The position numbers were made by a program, and so were the translations under genes. Below are positions 9,702 to 16,872 of a DNA stretch of 64,000 nucleotides, one piece after another (the first letter of the stretch is position 1; each line of letters opens with the position of its first letter). The stretch comes from Bog-473 sp963838835 (GTDB lineage Bacteria; Actinomycetota; Acidimicrobiia; Acidimicrobiales; RAAP-2). Below the pieces are notes generated by a model, which ran no database searches, was not told the DNA's origin, and saw only the letters and a list, made by a program, of their open reading frames with translations. Location of the stretch: positions 1 to 64,000 of the forward strand of contig CAWITA010000015.1 in the NCBI GenBank assembly GCA_963838835.1, read 5' to 3'.

Positions 9702-11226
9702 CCCCCCCGACACGACGCGCCCGGCGCCCCAGCGCAAGCCGAAGATCGGGGACACCCGGCCGGCGCCCGTCGTGGCGCCGCCCCCGAAGCCACCGGCCCC
9801 GGTGGTCCCCCTCGTGCGGCCCGAATCCAGTGGGCAGGAAGAGGCCGGGACCGGCGCGGCCGGGCCCGCAGGGCCTGCCGGTGACGGCGCCGACGAGCCG
9901 TCGAGGCCGGCACGCAGCCGGCGCCGCTCGGGGCGGGAACGGCGCTCCAAGCAGGTGGGCCGCTACCTCGTCTGCGTGCACGTGCAACCCCACATGACCC
10001 AGATCGCCATGCTCGAGGGACGCACGCTGGTGGAGCACTACGTGTCCCGCGCGGCCGACGACACCAATCAGATCGACGGGAACGTCTACCGGGGCAGGGT
10101 CCAGAACGTCCTGCCCGGCATGGAGGCCGCCTTCGTCGACATCGGCATTCCCAAGAACGCCGTCTTGTACCGGGGCGACGTCCGTTACGACAAGGACGAC
10201 ATCGAAGGCGGCGTGTCCCAACAGCCCCGGATCGAGGACGTGCTCAAGGCGGGCCAGGTCATCTTGTGCCAGGTGACCAAGAACCCCATCGGGGCCAAGG
10301 GCGCCCGGCTGACCCAGGAGGTCTCGCTGCCGGGGCGCTTCGCCGTGCTGGTGCCCGACTCCAGCGCCTTCGGCATCTCCAAGCGCCTGGGGGACAACGA
10401 ACGCCGGCGCCTGCGCCGGGTCATCGACGAGGTGAAGCCGGCCGGCCACGGCATGATCGTGCGCACGGCCGCCGAGGGCGTCTCGGCGGATGAGCTCCAG
10501 CGTGACGTCACGTCGTTGCTCGAGCAGTGGAACGCCATCGAGGTGGAGGCCAAGCGGTCCGATGCCCCGGGCCTGCTCTACCGAGAGCCCGAGCTGTCGG
10601 TGCGGATCCTGCGCGAGGAGCTGAACGCGGAGTACCGGGGCGTGGTGATCGACGACCTGGCGCTCTTCGAGCAGGTGCGCAACTACGTGCGGGCCGTCAG
10701 CCCCGAACTCTCGGACCGGGTCGAGTATTACGACCCCGAGCTGGAGGGCCTGCCCATCTTCGAGCGCTACCACGTGCACGAACAGCTCCACAAGGCGCTC
10801 GACCGCAAGGTGTGGCTGCCTTCGGGCGGATCGTTGATCATCGAGCGCACGGAGGCGTTGACCGTGATCGACGTCAACACCGGGAAGAACGTGGGCAAGA
10901 CGAACCTGGAGGAGACCGTCTTTCGCAACAACCTCGAGGCGGCCGAGGAGGTGGCGCGTCAGCTACGCCTACGCGACATCGGGGGCATCATCGTCATCGA
11001 CTTCATCGACATGGAGATCCGCGAGAACCGGGACAAGGTGGCGGCCGCGCTGCGCAACGCCCTGGCTCGGGACAAGACCCGGACCCAGGTCTTCGACATC
11101 TCCGAACTAGGCCTCGTCGAGATGACCCGCAAGCGGGTCTCGGAGGGGCTGCTCGAGACGCTCTCGACCGAATGCACCATCTGTGGGGGCCGGGGCGTGA
11201 CCCTCGACGACTCGGTCCTGCGCTAA
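9622..11226 (+). CDS. rng: ribonuclease E/G family endoribonuclease
   Basis: Single-strand endoribonuclease for rRNA maturation and mRNA decay. The 534-aa protein has a disordered Pro/Arg-rich N-terminal 110 residues, an S1-like domain (VYRGRVQNVLPGMEAAFVDIG), and an RNase core with DVNTG and DFIDM holding the catalytic acidic residues. The zinc-link cysteines are in CTICGGRG at the C-terminus. The ATG at 9622 has a strong GAGGAGGGA site. The start lies inside the previous gene. The downstream rplU-rpmA pair is the usual neighbour in actinobacteria. The name rne would be equally valid. Confidence 0.93.
   Translation: MSETEMSQTPEGRPPEGRPPEAAGGTSPPDTTRPAPQRKPKIGDTRPAPVVAPPPKPPAPVVPLVRPESSGQEEAGTGAAGPAGPAGDGADEPSRPARSRRRSGRERRSKQVGRYLVCVHVQPHMTQIAMLEGRTLVEHYVSRAADDTNQIDGNVYRGRVQNVLPGMEAAFVDIGIPKNAVLYRGDVRYDKDDIEGGVSQQPRIEDVLKAGQVILCQVTKNPIGAKGARLTQEVSLPGRFAVLVPDSSAFGISKRLGDNERRRLRRVIDEVKPAGHGMIVRTAAEGVSADELQRDVTSLLEQWNAIEVEAKRSDAPGLLYREPELSVRILREELNAEYRGVVIDDLALFEQVRNYVRAVSPELSDRVEYYDPELEGLPIFERYHVHEQLHKALDRKVWLPSGGSLIIERTEALTVIDVNTGKNVGKTNLEETVFRNNLEAAEEVARQLRLRDIGGIIVIDFIDMEIRENRDKVAAALRNALARDKTRTQVFDISELGLVEMTRKRVSEGLLETLSTECTICGGRGVTLDDSVLR
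9647..9690 (+). repeat. 15-bp direct repeat coding in two overlapping frames
   Basis: The unit CCCCGGAGGGTCGCC is repeated head to tail about 2.5 times. In the DUF2344 frame it encodes PGGSP repeats; in the RNase frame it encodes PEGRP repeats. Confidence 0.85.
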
Positions 11227-11229
11227 GAT
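11224..11229 (+). promoter_or_regulatory. -10-like box TAAGAT before rplU
   Basis: TAAGAT ends 9 bp before the rplU ATG. Its first three bases are the TAA stop of the RNase gene. No ribosome-binding site is visible, so a leaderless mRNA is likely. Confidence 0.5.
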
Positions 11230-11238
11230 CTCCGCTTC

Positions 11239-11553
11239 ATGTATGCCGTCATCAGGTCCGGAGGGAAGCAGGAGCGCGTGGCCGAGGGCCAGCGTGTCCG
11301 CGTCGAGCTGCTGGGCCAACCGGTGGGCGCCGAGGTCACCCTCGAGCCCGTCCTGGTGGTCGACGGCTCCACCGTGCTGGCCACGCCCGAGCAGCTGGCC
11401 GGTGCCACCGTCACGGCCAAGGTCGTGGGCTCCGAGCTGGGGCCGAAGATCAACGCCATGACCTACAAGTCCAAGTCGAACCAGCGTCGCCGGTGGGGCC
11501 ACCGCCAGCATTACGCCACGCTGGAGATCACCGCCATCACGGCGGCCGGGTAA
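11239..11553 (+). CDS. rplU: 50S ribosomal protein L21
   Basis: Binds 23S rRNA in the large subunit. It is 104 aa, the standard length, and starts MYAVIRSGGKQ. The C-terminal half holds the signature region with KSKSNQRRRWGHRQ. It is followed 16 bp later by rpmA with a GTCCGAGGAG site between, the normal L21-L27 pair. Confidence 0.97.
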   Translation: MYAVIRSGGKQERVAEGQRVRVELLGQPVGAEVTLEPVLVVDGSTVLATPEQLAGATVTAKVVGSELGPKINAMTYKSKSNQRRRWGHRQHYATLEITAITAAG

Positions 11554-11569
11554 GTCCGAGGAGTCCGAC

Positions 11570-11821
11570 ATGTCCAAGACCAAGGGCGGCGGGTCGACCC
11601 GCAACGGCCGCGACTCGAAGGCGCAGCGCCTCGGGGTGAAACGGTTCGATGGCGCGTCGGTGACCGCCGGTGCCATCCTCGTGCGCCAGCGGGGGACGAA
11701 GGTCTACCCCGGCGCCAACGTCGGCCGGGGCGGCGACGACACCCTCTTCGCCACGGCGGACGGCGTGGTGAAATTCGGCGAGCGCCGCGGTCGCAAGCAC
11801 GTCAGCGTCCTGACCGGCTGA
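11570..11821 (+). CDS. rpmA: 50S ribosomal protein L27
   Basis: Large-subunit protein whose N-terminal tail reaches the peptidyl-transferase centre. It is 83 aa. The tail reads MSKTKGGGSTRNGRDS, then KRFDGASVTAGAILVRQRGTK. There is no cleavable N-terminal extension of the Firmicutes kind. The usual next gene, obgE, is displaced by 6.4 kb. The TGA stop is the first three bases of a perfect hairpin. Confidence 0.97.
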   Translation: MSKTKGGGSTRNGRDSKAQRLGVKRFDGASVTAGAILVRQRGTKVYPGANVGRGGDDTLFATADGVVKFGERRGRKHVSVLTG

Positions 11822-11840
11822 GTCCGCGACTGCGGACTCA
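11819..11840. terminator. bidirectional hairpin joining two stop codons
   Basis: TGAGTCCGC at 11819-11827 and GCGGACTCA at 11832-11840 form a perfect 9-bp stem with a GACT loop. The left end is the rpmA TGA, and the right end is the TGA of the minus-strand regulator remnant. There is no T-run on either side. Confidence 0.75.
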
Positions 11841-12067
11841 GCGCAGCGCCTCGAGCCACGCCGCGAGCTCCTCCTTGCGGTAGCCGTGGTAGCGCACGAA
11901 CTCCACGAGCTCGCGGGGCGCGCGCGCACGGCACTCTCGCTCGCTGAGGCGGAGCCGCGCAGGGCGCGCCGCACCGTGTTCGTGTTCACGCCCAGAACGG
12001 CGACCTGGTCGTGCAAGGCGGCGTCCTCTGCCCGGTCGACCTTGACCTGGAGCATAGTGCTATACAT
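11838..12067 (-). pseudogene. decayed GntR (YtrA-like) transcriptional regulator
   Basis: Two pieces in different frames resemble a small GntR regulator. From ATG 12055 (or 12067) the first frame gives VDRAEDAALHDQVA, like the start of a GntR domain, followed directly by LGVNTNTVRRALR, the end of its helix-turn-helix; about 25 residues that should lie between are missing. A frame change near the CTGCGCGG stretch then gives RELVEFVRYHGYRKEELAAW and an LEALR end, like the C-terminus of YtrA-type proteins. The remnant is about 75 codons where 120-130 are normal. The family call is inference from these two segments. It faces a divergent gene across a palindrome. Confidence 0.55.
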
Positions 12068-12075
12068 AGTAGCAC
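12057..12075. promoter_or_regulatory. palindromic operator-like site between divergent genes
   Basis: GTGCTA at 12057-12062 and TAGCAC at 12070-12075 are perfect inverted arms around TACATAG. The site is A+T-rich against a very G+C-rich background. It ends one base before the ATG of the plus-strand gene and covers the possible first ATG of the GntR remnant. TATACA/CATAGT inside it may serve as the -10 box. It resembles the short palindromes that YtrA-type GntR proteins bind at their own promoters. Confidence 0.55.
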
Positions 12076-12076
12076 C

Positions 12077-12958
12077 ATGGTCTCTCTCCTCACGAGGGAC
12101 CCGCCGGCGGCCGGCCCAGGCCCGGGCGAAGGCGAAGGCGAAACGGCAGACGGCGACGGGTCCCGCCCGAGGACGGGGCCGCCCGAGCTGCTTATCCCGG
12201 AGGCCCGCCGCCACCGGCGTGCTCGCTACCGGCGCCGGGCGGCGCTGGTGGTCTTCGCCGTCGCGATTGTGGTCTCGCTCCTGGTCGCCGGGCTCAGCAG
12301 CGCCAGGCCGCGCGGTCCTTCGTCGTCACACGCGCCCGTGGCCGCCGGCGTCCGCGCGGCCGGGATGGCGGCGGGACCGGTCCTCGTGCGCCCCGTGCTC
12401 TGCTTCGCCCAGAGTCCGGTCGCCGCGGCCCGTCGGGGGGCGGCGCTGCCCGCCGTGTGCCCGGCACCGTACGCCGCGACCGCCGCCTCGCTACGACCCT
12501 CCCCGGACGGGAGCCCTGGCTCCTACAAGCTCCACCTCCTGCCCGACGACCCGGCGCTGCGCGACCTGGCGACGAGTGCCCACGACGTGGCGTCGCGCGT
12601 GGTGCTGCTGCCCTATGGAGAAGCGGCGCGGGGTCGGCTCCTGCTCGGACCGGCCGTGCTCACACTGTCGAGGTCGACGGTCAACTCCGTGCGCGTCGTC
12701 CCGGGTCCGCACGACGCGTGGAGCGTGTCGATGCAGCTCACCTCGAGCGCAGCCGTGCGACTCGACGACGTCGCGCCGCACTACTTCCACCGCTATCTCG
12801 CCGTCGACGTCGGCGGGAAGGTCGTGGGCGCACCGGTCGTGGAGCCCGCGCAGAGCAGTTTCAGCTCGTACGACGGGAAGCTGGACCTCGACGGCGGGCT
12901 GATCGGCGGCCTGAGCGGGTCGTCGGCCGGACAGCTGGCCGCCGGGGTCGGGCGCTGA
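12077..12958 (+). CDS. membrane-anchored protein with SecD P1-head-like domain
   Basis: No full-length family is recognised. The 293-aa protein has a Pro/Gly-rich cytoplasmic start, one membrane helix (about residues 57-76, ALVVFAVAIVVSLLVAGL) and an exported remainder. The last 110 residues, with HRYLAVDVGGKVVGAPVVEP, YDGKLDLDGG and a final LAAGVG, resemble the P1 head subdomain of SecD, where a strand VxxDGKVxSAP precedes an I-SG-F turn. There are no SecD transmembrane repeats. The start at 12077 lies against a palindrome with no ribosome-binding site, so it may be leaderless. It is divergent from a GntR remnant. Its role is unknown; the SecD likeness is inference. Confidence 0.65.
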   Translation: MVSLLTRDPPAAGPGPGEGEGETADGDGSRPRTGPPELLIPEARRHRRARYRRRAALVVFAVAIVVSLLVAGLSSARPRGPSSSHAPVAAGVRAAGMAAGPVLVRPVLCFAQSPVAAARRGAALPAVCPAPYAATAASLRPSPDGSPGSYKLHLLPDDPALRDLATSAHDVASRVVLLPYGEAARGRLLLGPAVLTLSRSTVNSVRVVPGPHDAWSVSMQLTSSAAVRLDDVAPHYFHRYLAVDVGGKVVGAPVVEPAQSSFSSYDGKLDLDGGLIGGLSGSSAGQLAAGVGR

Positions 12959-12996
12959 CCGCGGTCCGCCTCTACGTCAGGCGCCGACCGTCAGCG
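12953..12996. terminator. bidirectional hairpin between convergent genes
   Basis: CGCTGAC (12953-12959) pairs with GTCAGCG (12990-12996), GGTC (12963-12966) with GACC (12986-12989), and CGCCT (12967-12971) with AGGCG (12979-12983). The TGA stops of the two convergent genes lie opposite each other in the outer stem. Confidence 0.75.
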
Positions 12997-13368
12997 GACA
13001 GGCCGCTCGTGCAGCTCGATCCCGTTGCCCCAGGGGTCGCTGGTGAATGCTTGCCGGCGACCGGTCTCGCCGACCCGGACCGGGTCCGAGACCTGCAGGC
13101 CCCGCTCGCGTAACGTCGCCACGGTCACGGTGAGGTCGTCGAAGACGAGAGCGAAGTGCTGGCCGACGTTTTGCGGCACCGACGCCTCGATGAGATGCAC
13201 CTGCTGGCCGTTCGCGGTGTCCAACCAAGCGCCGGGGAAGCCGAAGTCGGGCCGGGTGAAGTTCTGCCGCAGGCCGAGCGTCTCGGTGTAGAACGCGATG
13301 CCGCCCGGGACGTCGGGAACGTTGAGGGCCACGTGGTCGAGGCCCTGTGGTGCCACGGGGTTGGTCAC
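12991..13368 (-). CDS. VOC (glyoxalase/bleomycin resistance) family protein
   Basis: Small metal-dependent vicinal-oxygen-chelate fold protein of 125 aa. One full pair of beta-alpha-beta modules is visible: GLDHVALNVPD at the start, FYTETLGLRQNF, then QHFALVFDDL and DPWGNGIELHE at the end. His in DHVALNV and Glu in IELHE are typical metal ligands. It starts with GTG in a GTGA overlap with the stop of the purine nucleoside phosphorylase upstream, so both form one transcript. The substrate cannot be told. Confidence 0.85.
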   Translation of the reverse strand: MTNPVAPQGLDHVALNVPDVPGGIAFYTETLGLRQNFTRPDFGFPGAWLDTANGQQVHLIEASVPQNVGQHFALVFDDLTVTVATLRERGLQVSDPVRVGETGRRQAFTSDPWGNGIELHERPVR

Positions 13369-14180
13369 GGCAGTGAGCCTACGACGTGGCGGACGACCGC
13401 GGCCACGGCTGGCGCCGCCGCGGCGCCGACGGTCGCGATGGCCGCGAGCTCGGGCAGGGGTGACGAGTCGGCGGCGGCCGGGTTCGTCACCAGCGCCAGG
13501 CCGAGAACCCTGGCCCCGGCGTCTCGGGCGGCGATGGTCTCGAGCGCCATGGACATGCCGACCACGTCCGCGCCCGCGGTCCGCAACATCCGGATCTCGG
13601 CCGGTGTCTCGAACTGCGGCCCCGGCATCTGGGCATAGACGCCGGGTCGGGGCGAGAGCAGCGCCGCCGCGGGCTCCGGTGTCGCGAGGGCGCGCCGGCG
13701 CAACCGCGGGTCGTAGGCGTCCACCATGTCGACGAAGGTCGGGCCGCTGAGGGGACTGCGCCCGGTGAGATTGAGGTGGTCCACGACCACCATGAGGGAG
13801 CCGGTGGTGAGATCGTCCCGGATGCCGCCGACCGCGCTGGTGAGGATGACCGTCGTGCAGCCGGCGGCGATGGCGGTGCGGAGCGGGTGCACGGCCTCGG
13901 CCGGCCCAATCCCCTCGTAGAGGTGGCAGCGCCCGCCGAACACCAGCACCCGGCGCCCTTCCATCGGAACTGACCATCCGTGCGCTCGGTGCCCGGTCGC
14001 CGAGTAGGGCGGAAAGGAGGGGAGGGTGTCGAGCGGAAGGGAGTCCTCGCCCGCACCGAGGATCTCGGCCGTTCCCGAGAGCCCGCTGCCCAGCACCACC
14101 AGCACGTCGTGGTGGTCGGTCCCGATGCGACGAGCCAGCTCGCGCGCACTCCGGGCCGCCAGATCGGCCGCATCGTGCAT
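13365..14180 (-). CDS. purine nucleoside phosphorylase (trimeric type)
   Basis: Cleaves purine nucleosides with phosphate to the base and ribose-1-phosphate in purine salvage. It is 271 aa, the length of the low-molecular-mass trimeric enzymes. Motifs are VLVVLGSGLSG (phosphate loop), FGGRCHLYEG, LTSAVGGIRDDL and GPQFETPAEIRML, with VGMSMALE and VTNPAA near the end. The ATG at 14180 gives the usual N-terminus; a TACCAT box ends 8 bp upstream. It heads an operon with the VOC gene and is divergent from the amine oxidase. A 5'-methylthioadenosine phosphorylase is a less likely alternative. Confidence 0.9.
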   Translation of the reverse strand: MHDAADLAARSARELARRIGTDHHDVLVVLGSGLSGTAEILGAGEDSLPLDTLPSFPPYSATGHRAHGWSVPMEGRRVLVFGGRCHLYEGIGPAEAVHPLRTAIAAGCTTVILTSAVGGIRDDLTTGSLMVVVDHLNLTGRSPLSGPTFVDMVDAYDPRLRRRALATPEPAAALLSPRPGVYAQMPGPQFETPAEIRMLRTAGADVVGMSMALETIAARDAGARVLGLALVTNPAAADSSPLPELAAIATVGAAAAPAVAAVVRHVVGSLP

Positions 14181-14188
14181 GAGGGAGG

Positions 14189-14194
14189 ATGGTA
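14189..14194 (-). promoter_or_regulatory. -10-like box TACCAT before the PNP gene
   Basis: Read on the minus strand, TACCAT ends 8 bp before the ATG at 14180. The intervening bases CCTCCCTC are not a ribosome-binding site. Confidence 0.4.
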
Positions 14195-14225
14195 GGCGGC
14201 CGGCGACCACCTGGCTTCGGCCACG

Positions 14226-14231
14226 TACCAT
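14226..14231 (+). promoter_or_regulatory. -10-like box TACCAT before the amine oxidase gene
   Basis: TACCAT ends 6 bp before the GTG at 14238, with no ribosome-binding site. The same hexamer serves the divergent PNP gene. Confidence 0.4.
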
Positions 14232-14237
14232 GGCGTC

Positions 14238-16181
14238 GTGTCGACCACTGCCGTCCCGGCCCCTCCGTCGCTGCACCCCCTTTCACCCCTGAGCGGAGAC
14301 GAGATGAAGGCGGCCCGCCAGATCGTCTTCGAGAGCGGCCGGGCCGTGGTGCCCACCGAGGCGCTGCGGTTCGCCTACGTAGGCCTGTGCGATCCGCCGA
14401 AGGATGTCGTGCGGGCGGTTGACAGGGGCGAGCCGGGCGCAGCGGCGCGCCTCGACCGTCAGGTCAGGATGGTGCTCCTCCAGGGGCCGGAGGCCGACGT
14501 GGTCGAGGCGATCGTCTCGGTCATGCGAGGCGAGGTCCTGGCCTGGGAAATCGTCAAAGACGTCCGCCCCCCGCTGCAAATGGAGGAGGCCTATGCCGCG
14601 CTCCTCGCCCTGCAGGAGTGCGCCGCGTGGCACGCCGCCCTCGACCGGCGCGGCATCACCGACCATTCCCTGGTCCAGGTGGACCCCTGGCCGGCCGGCA
14701 CCTTCGGGCTCGAGCACGAGAAGGGGCGCCGCATCACCAAGTGCATCCCCTACCTGCGCGCCGCCCCCGACGACAACGGCTACGCCCGCCCCATTGAGGG
14801 CCTGCTGGCCATCGTCGACATGGGACGGGGCGAGGTCCTCGAGGTGCTCGACGACGGGACGATCCCCGTCCCGCCCACGTCGGGGAGCTACTACCCCGAG
14901 CACAACGGGCCGCTGCGCGCGGACCTAAAGCCGCTGGAGATCACCCAGCCCGAGGGCCCGAGCTTTGAGGTGGAGGGCAACCTGGTGCGCTGGCAGAAGT
15001 GGTCGCTGCGCATCGGCATGGACCCTTTGGAGGGACTGGTGCTCTCCACCATCGGCTACGAGGACGGCGGGCGGGTACGGCCGATCGTGTACCGGGCCGC
15101 GGTGAGCGAGATGGTCGTGCCCTACGGGCACCCGAGCCCCATGCACTCGTGGAAGAGTGCGTTCGACGCCGGGGAGTGGGGTCTGGGCCGCATGGCCAAC
15201 ACGCTGACCCGGGGGTGCGATTGCCTCGGCGAGATCCACTACTTCGACTACGTCTTCGCCGACGAGCGGTGCAAGCCACACACGAAACACAATGCGATCT
15301 GCATGCACGAGGAGGACTACTCCATCCTCTGGAAGCACGTCGACATGGTGTCGGGGCGCACCGAAGTGCGCCGGTCGCGGCGCCTGGTCATCAGCTCCGT
15401 CGCCACCGTCGGCAACTACGAGTACGGGTTCTACTGGTACTTCTATCTCGACGGCACCCTCCAGCTCGAGGTCAAGCTGACCGGAATCATGTCGACCATG
15501 GCGGTCGACGGGGACGATCCCGGCGCACACGCCCGCCTGGTGGCGCCCGGCCTGGCCGCGCCGGTCCACCAGCACCTCTTCAACGTACGGCTCGACGTCG
15601 AGATCGACGACGCCCACAACGCCGTCTTCGAGGTCGACGCCGTGCCGTCGCCGGCGGGGGAGGGGAACCCCGTCGGTAGTGCCTTCGAGACCACCACCAC
15701 GCTGCTCCAGACGGAATTGGCGGCGCGCCGCAACGTCGATCCGTCGCGCTCGCGCACGTGGCGCATCGCAAACCGCAGCCGACGCAACGGCCTGGGCCAG
15801 CCGACGGCCTACAAGCTCGTGCCCGGGGCCACACCGACGTTGCTGGCGGGACCCGAGTCGAGCATCGGTCGCCGCGCCGCCTTCGCGGCGTACAACCTGT
15901 GGGTCACGCCCTTCGTCCCCGAGGAGCGGCGGGCGGCGGGTGACTACCCCAACCAGCACCACGGCGGCGCCGGGCTGCCGGCGTGGACCGCCCGGGACCG
16001 GTCCGTAGTCGACACCGACATCGTGCTGTGGCATTCCTTCGGCGTGACGCACGTCCCACGGCCCGAGGACTGGCCGGTGATGCCGGTCGAATCCACCGGC
16101 TTCACGCTGCTCCCGTTCGGCTTCTTCGACCGCAACCCCGCGCTCGACGTGCCGCCCTCGGCCGAGCATTGTCATGACTGA
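14238..16181 (+). CDS. copper-containing primary-amine oxidase
   Basis: Oxidatively deaminates primary amines to aldehydes with release of H2O2 and ammonia, using copper and a quinone made from its own tyrosine. At 647 aa it matches bacterial cytosolic forms. The cofactor tyrosine is Y394 in VGNYEYG, and the catalytic base is D310 in SAFDAGEWGLG. Copper ligands are H444 and H446 in VHQHLFN, with H605 in GVTHVPRPEDWPVMP. No signal peptide is seen. The next gene, a DtxR-type regulator, overlaps it by 8 bp, and an amidohydrolase follows. The amine substrate (for example tyramine, phenethylamine or histamine) cannot be decided. Confidence 0.95.
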   Translation: MSTTAVPAPPSLHPLSPLSGDEMKAARQIVFESGRAVVPTEALRFAYVGLCDPPKDVVRAVDRGEPGAAARLDRQVRMVLLQGPEADVVEAIVSVMRGEVLAWEIVKDVRPPLQMEEAYAALLALQECAAWHAALDRRGITDHSLVQVDPWPAGTFGLEHEKGRRITKCIPYLRAAPDDNGYARPIEGLLAIVDMGRGEVLEVLDDGTIPVPPTSGSYYPEHNGPLRADLKPLEITQPEGPSFEVEGNLVRWQKWSLRIGMDPLEGLVLSTIGYEDGGRVRPIVYRAAVSEMVVPYGHPSPMHSWKSAFDAGEWGLGRMANTLTRGCDCLGEIHYFDYVFADERCKPHTKHNAICMHEEDYSILWKHVDMVSGRTEVRRSRRLVISSVATVGNYEYGFYWYFYLDGTLQLEVKLTGIMSTMAVDGDDPGAHARLVAPGLAAPVHQHLFNVRLDVEIDDAHNAVFEVDAVPSPAGEGNPVGSAFETTTTLLQTELAARRNVDPSRSRTWRIANRSRRNGLGQPTAYKLVPGATPTLLAGPESSIGRRAAFAAYNLWVTPFVPEERRAAGDYPNQHHGGAGLPAWTARDRSVVDTDIVLWHSFGVTHVPRPEDWPVMPVESTGFTLLPFGFFDRNPALDVPPSAEHCHD

Positions 16182-16872
16182 GCACGCGGCCCGTCCGCAT
16201 TCGCCCCAGGAGTACCACCCTCCCGTCGAGGAGTACCTCGAGACGATCCTCGCGCTGGACGAGGAGGGTGTCCCGGTCATTCAGGCCCGTATCGCCGAAC
16301 GGCTGGGCCGGTCGGCGCCGTCGGTCTCCGAGATGCTCGACCGCCTCATCGAGGAGGGGTACGTCGTCCGGGAGCGCCGGCGGCTCTCGCTGACCGACAG
16401 CGGCCGGTCGTTGGCCGAGAAGGTCGTGCGCAAGCATCGCCTGGCGGAACGCCTGCTGGTCGACGTCATCGGGCTCGAGTGGGCCAAGGTGCACCGCGAG
16501 GCGGGGCGCTGGGAGCACGTGATCTCCGACGACGTCGAGGCGCGCCTGGTCGAGCTGCTCGGCGACCCCGCCACCTGTCCCCATGGCAACCCCATCCCGG
16601 GGTCGCACTCGCCGGCGCCGCCCGCGGCGACCCGCGCCCTCGCCGAGGTCGGCGCGGGCGAACGGGTGCGCCTCTGCCGCGTCAGCGAGGAGGTCGAGCT
16701 CAATCTGGGCTCCCTGACCCTCCTCGACGAGGCCGGCTTCATCCCGGGCGCCGTGGCCGAGGTTGGTGGCCGCGACCCCGACGGCAACGTGGAAGTGACC
16801 GTGGAGGGCGGCGAGGGGGCCATCCGGGTCTCGCCCGCGCTGTCCGACCGGCTGTTCGTCGCCTCGCCATGA
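16174..16872 (+). CDS. DtxR/MntR-family metal-dependent regulator
   Basis: Predicted Fe2+ or Mn2+-responsive DNA-binding repressor of 232 aa. A winged helix-turn-helix is at residues about 20-75 (ARIAERLGRSAPSVSEMLDRL), the dimerisation domain carries HRLAERLLVDVIGLEW and WEHVISDDVEARL, and CPHGNPIPG is the family's metal-site hallmark. A C-terminal SH3-like FeoA domain follows. It lies inside an operon, overlapping the amine oxidase by 8 bp and the amidohydrolase by 4 bp (ATGA). A metal sensor between a copper enzyme and a metallohydrolase is an unusual arrangement. Confidence 0.92.
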   Translation: MTEHAARPHSPQEYHPPVEEYLETILALDEEGVPVIQARIAERLGRSAPSVSEMLDRLIEEGYVVRERRRLSLTDSGRSLAEKVVRKHRLAERLLVDVIGLEWAKVHREAGRWEHVISDDVEARLVELLGDPATCPHGNPIPGSHSPAPPAATRALAEVGAGERVRLCRVSEEVELNLGSLTLLDEAGFIPGAVAEVGGRDPDGNVEVTVEGGEGAIRVSPALSDRLFVASP

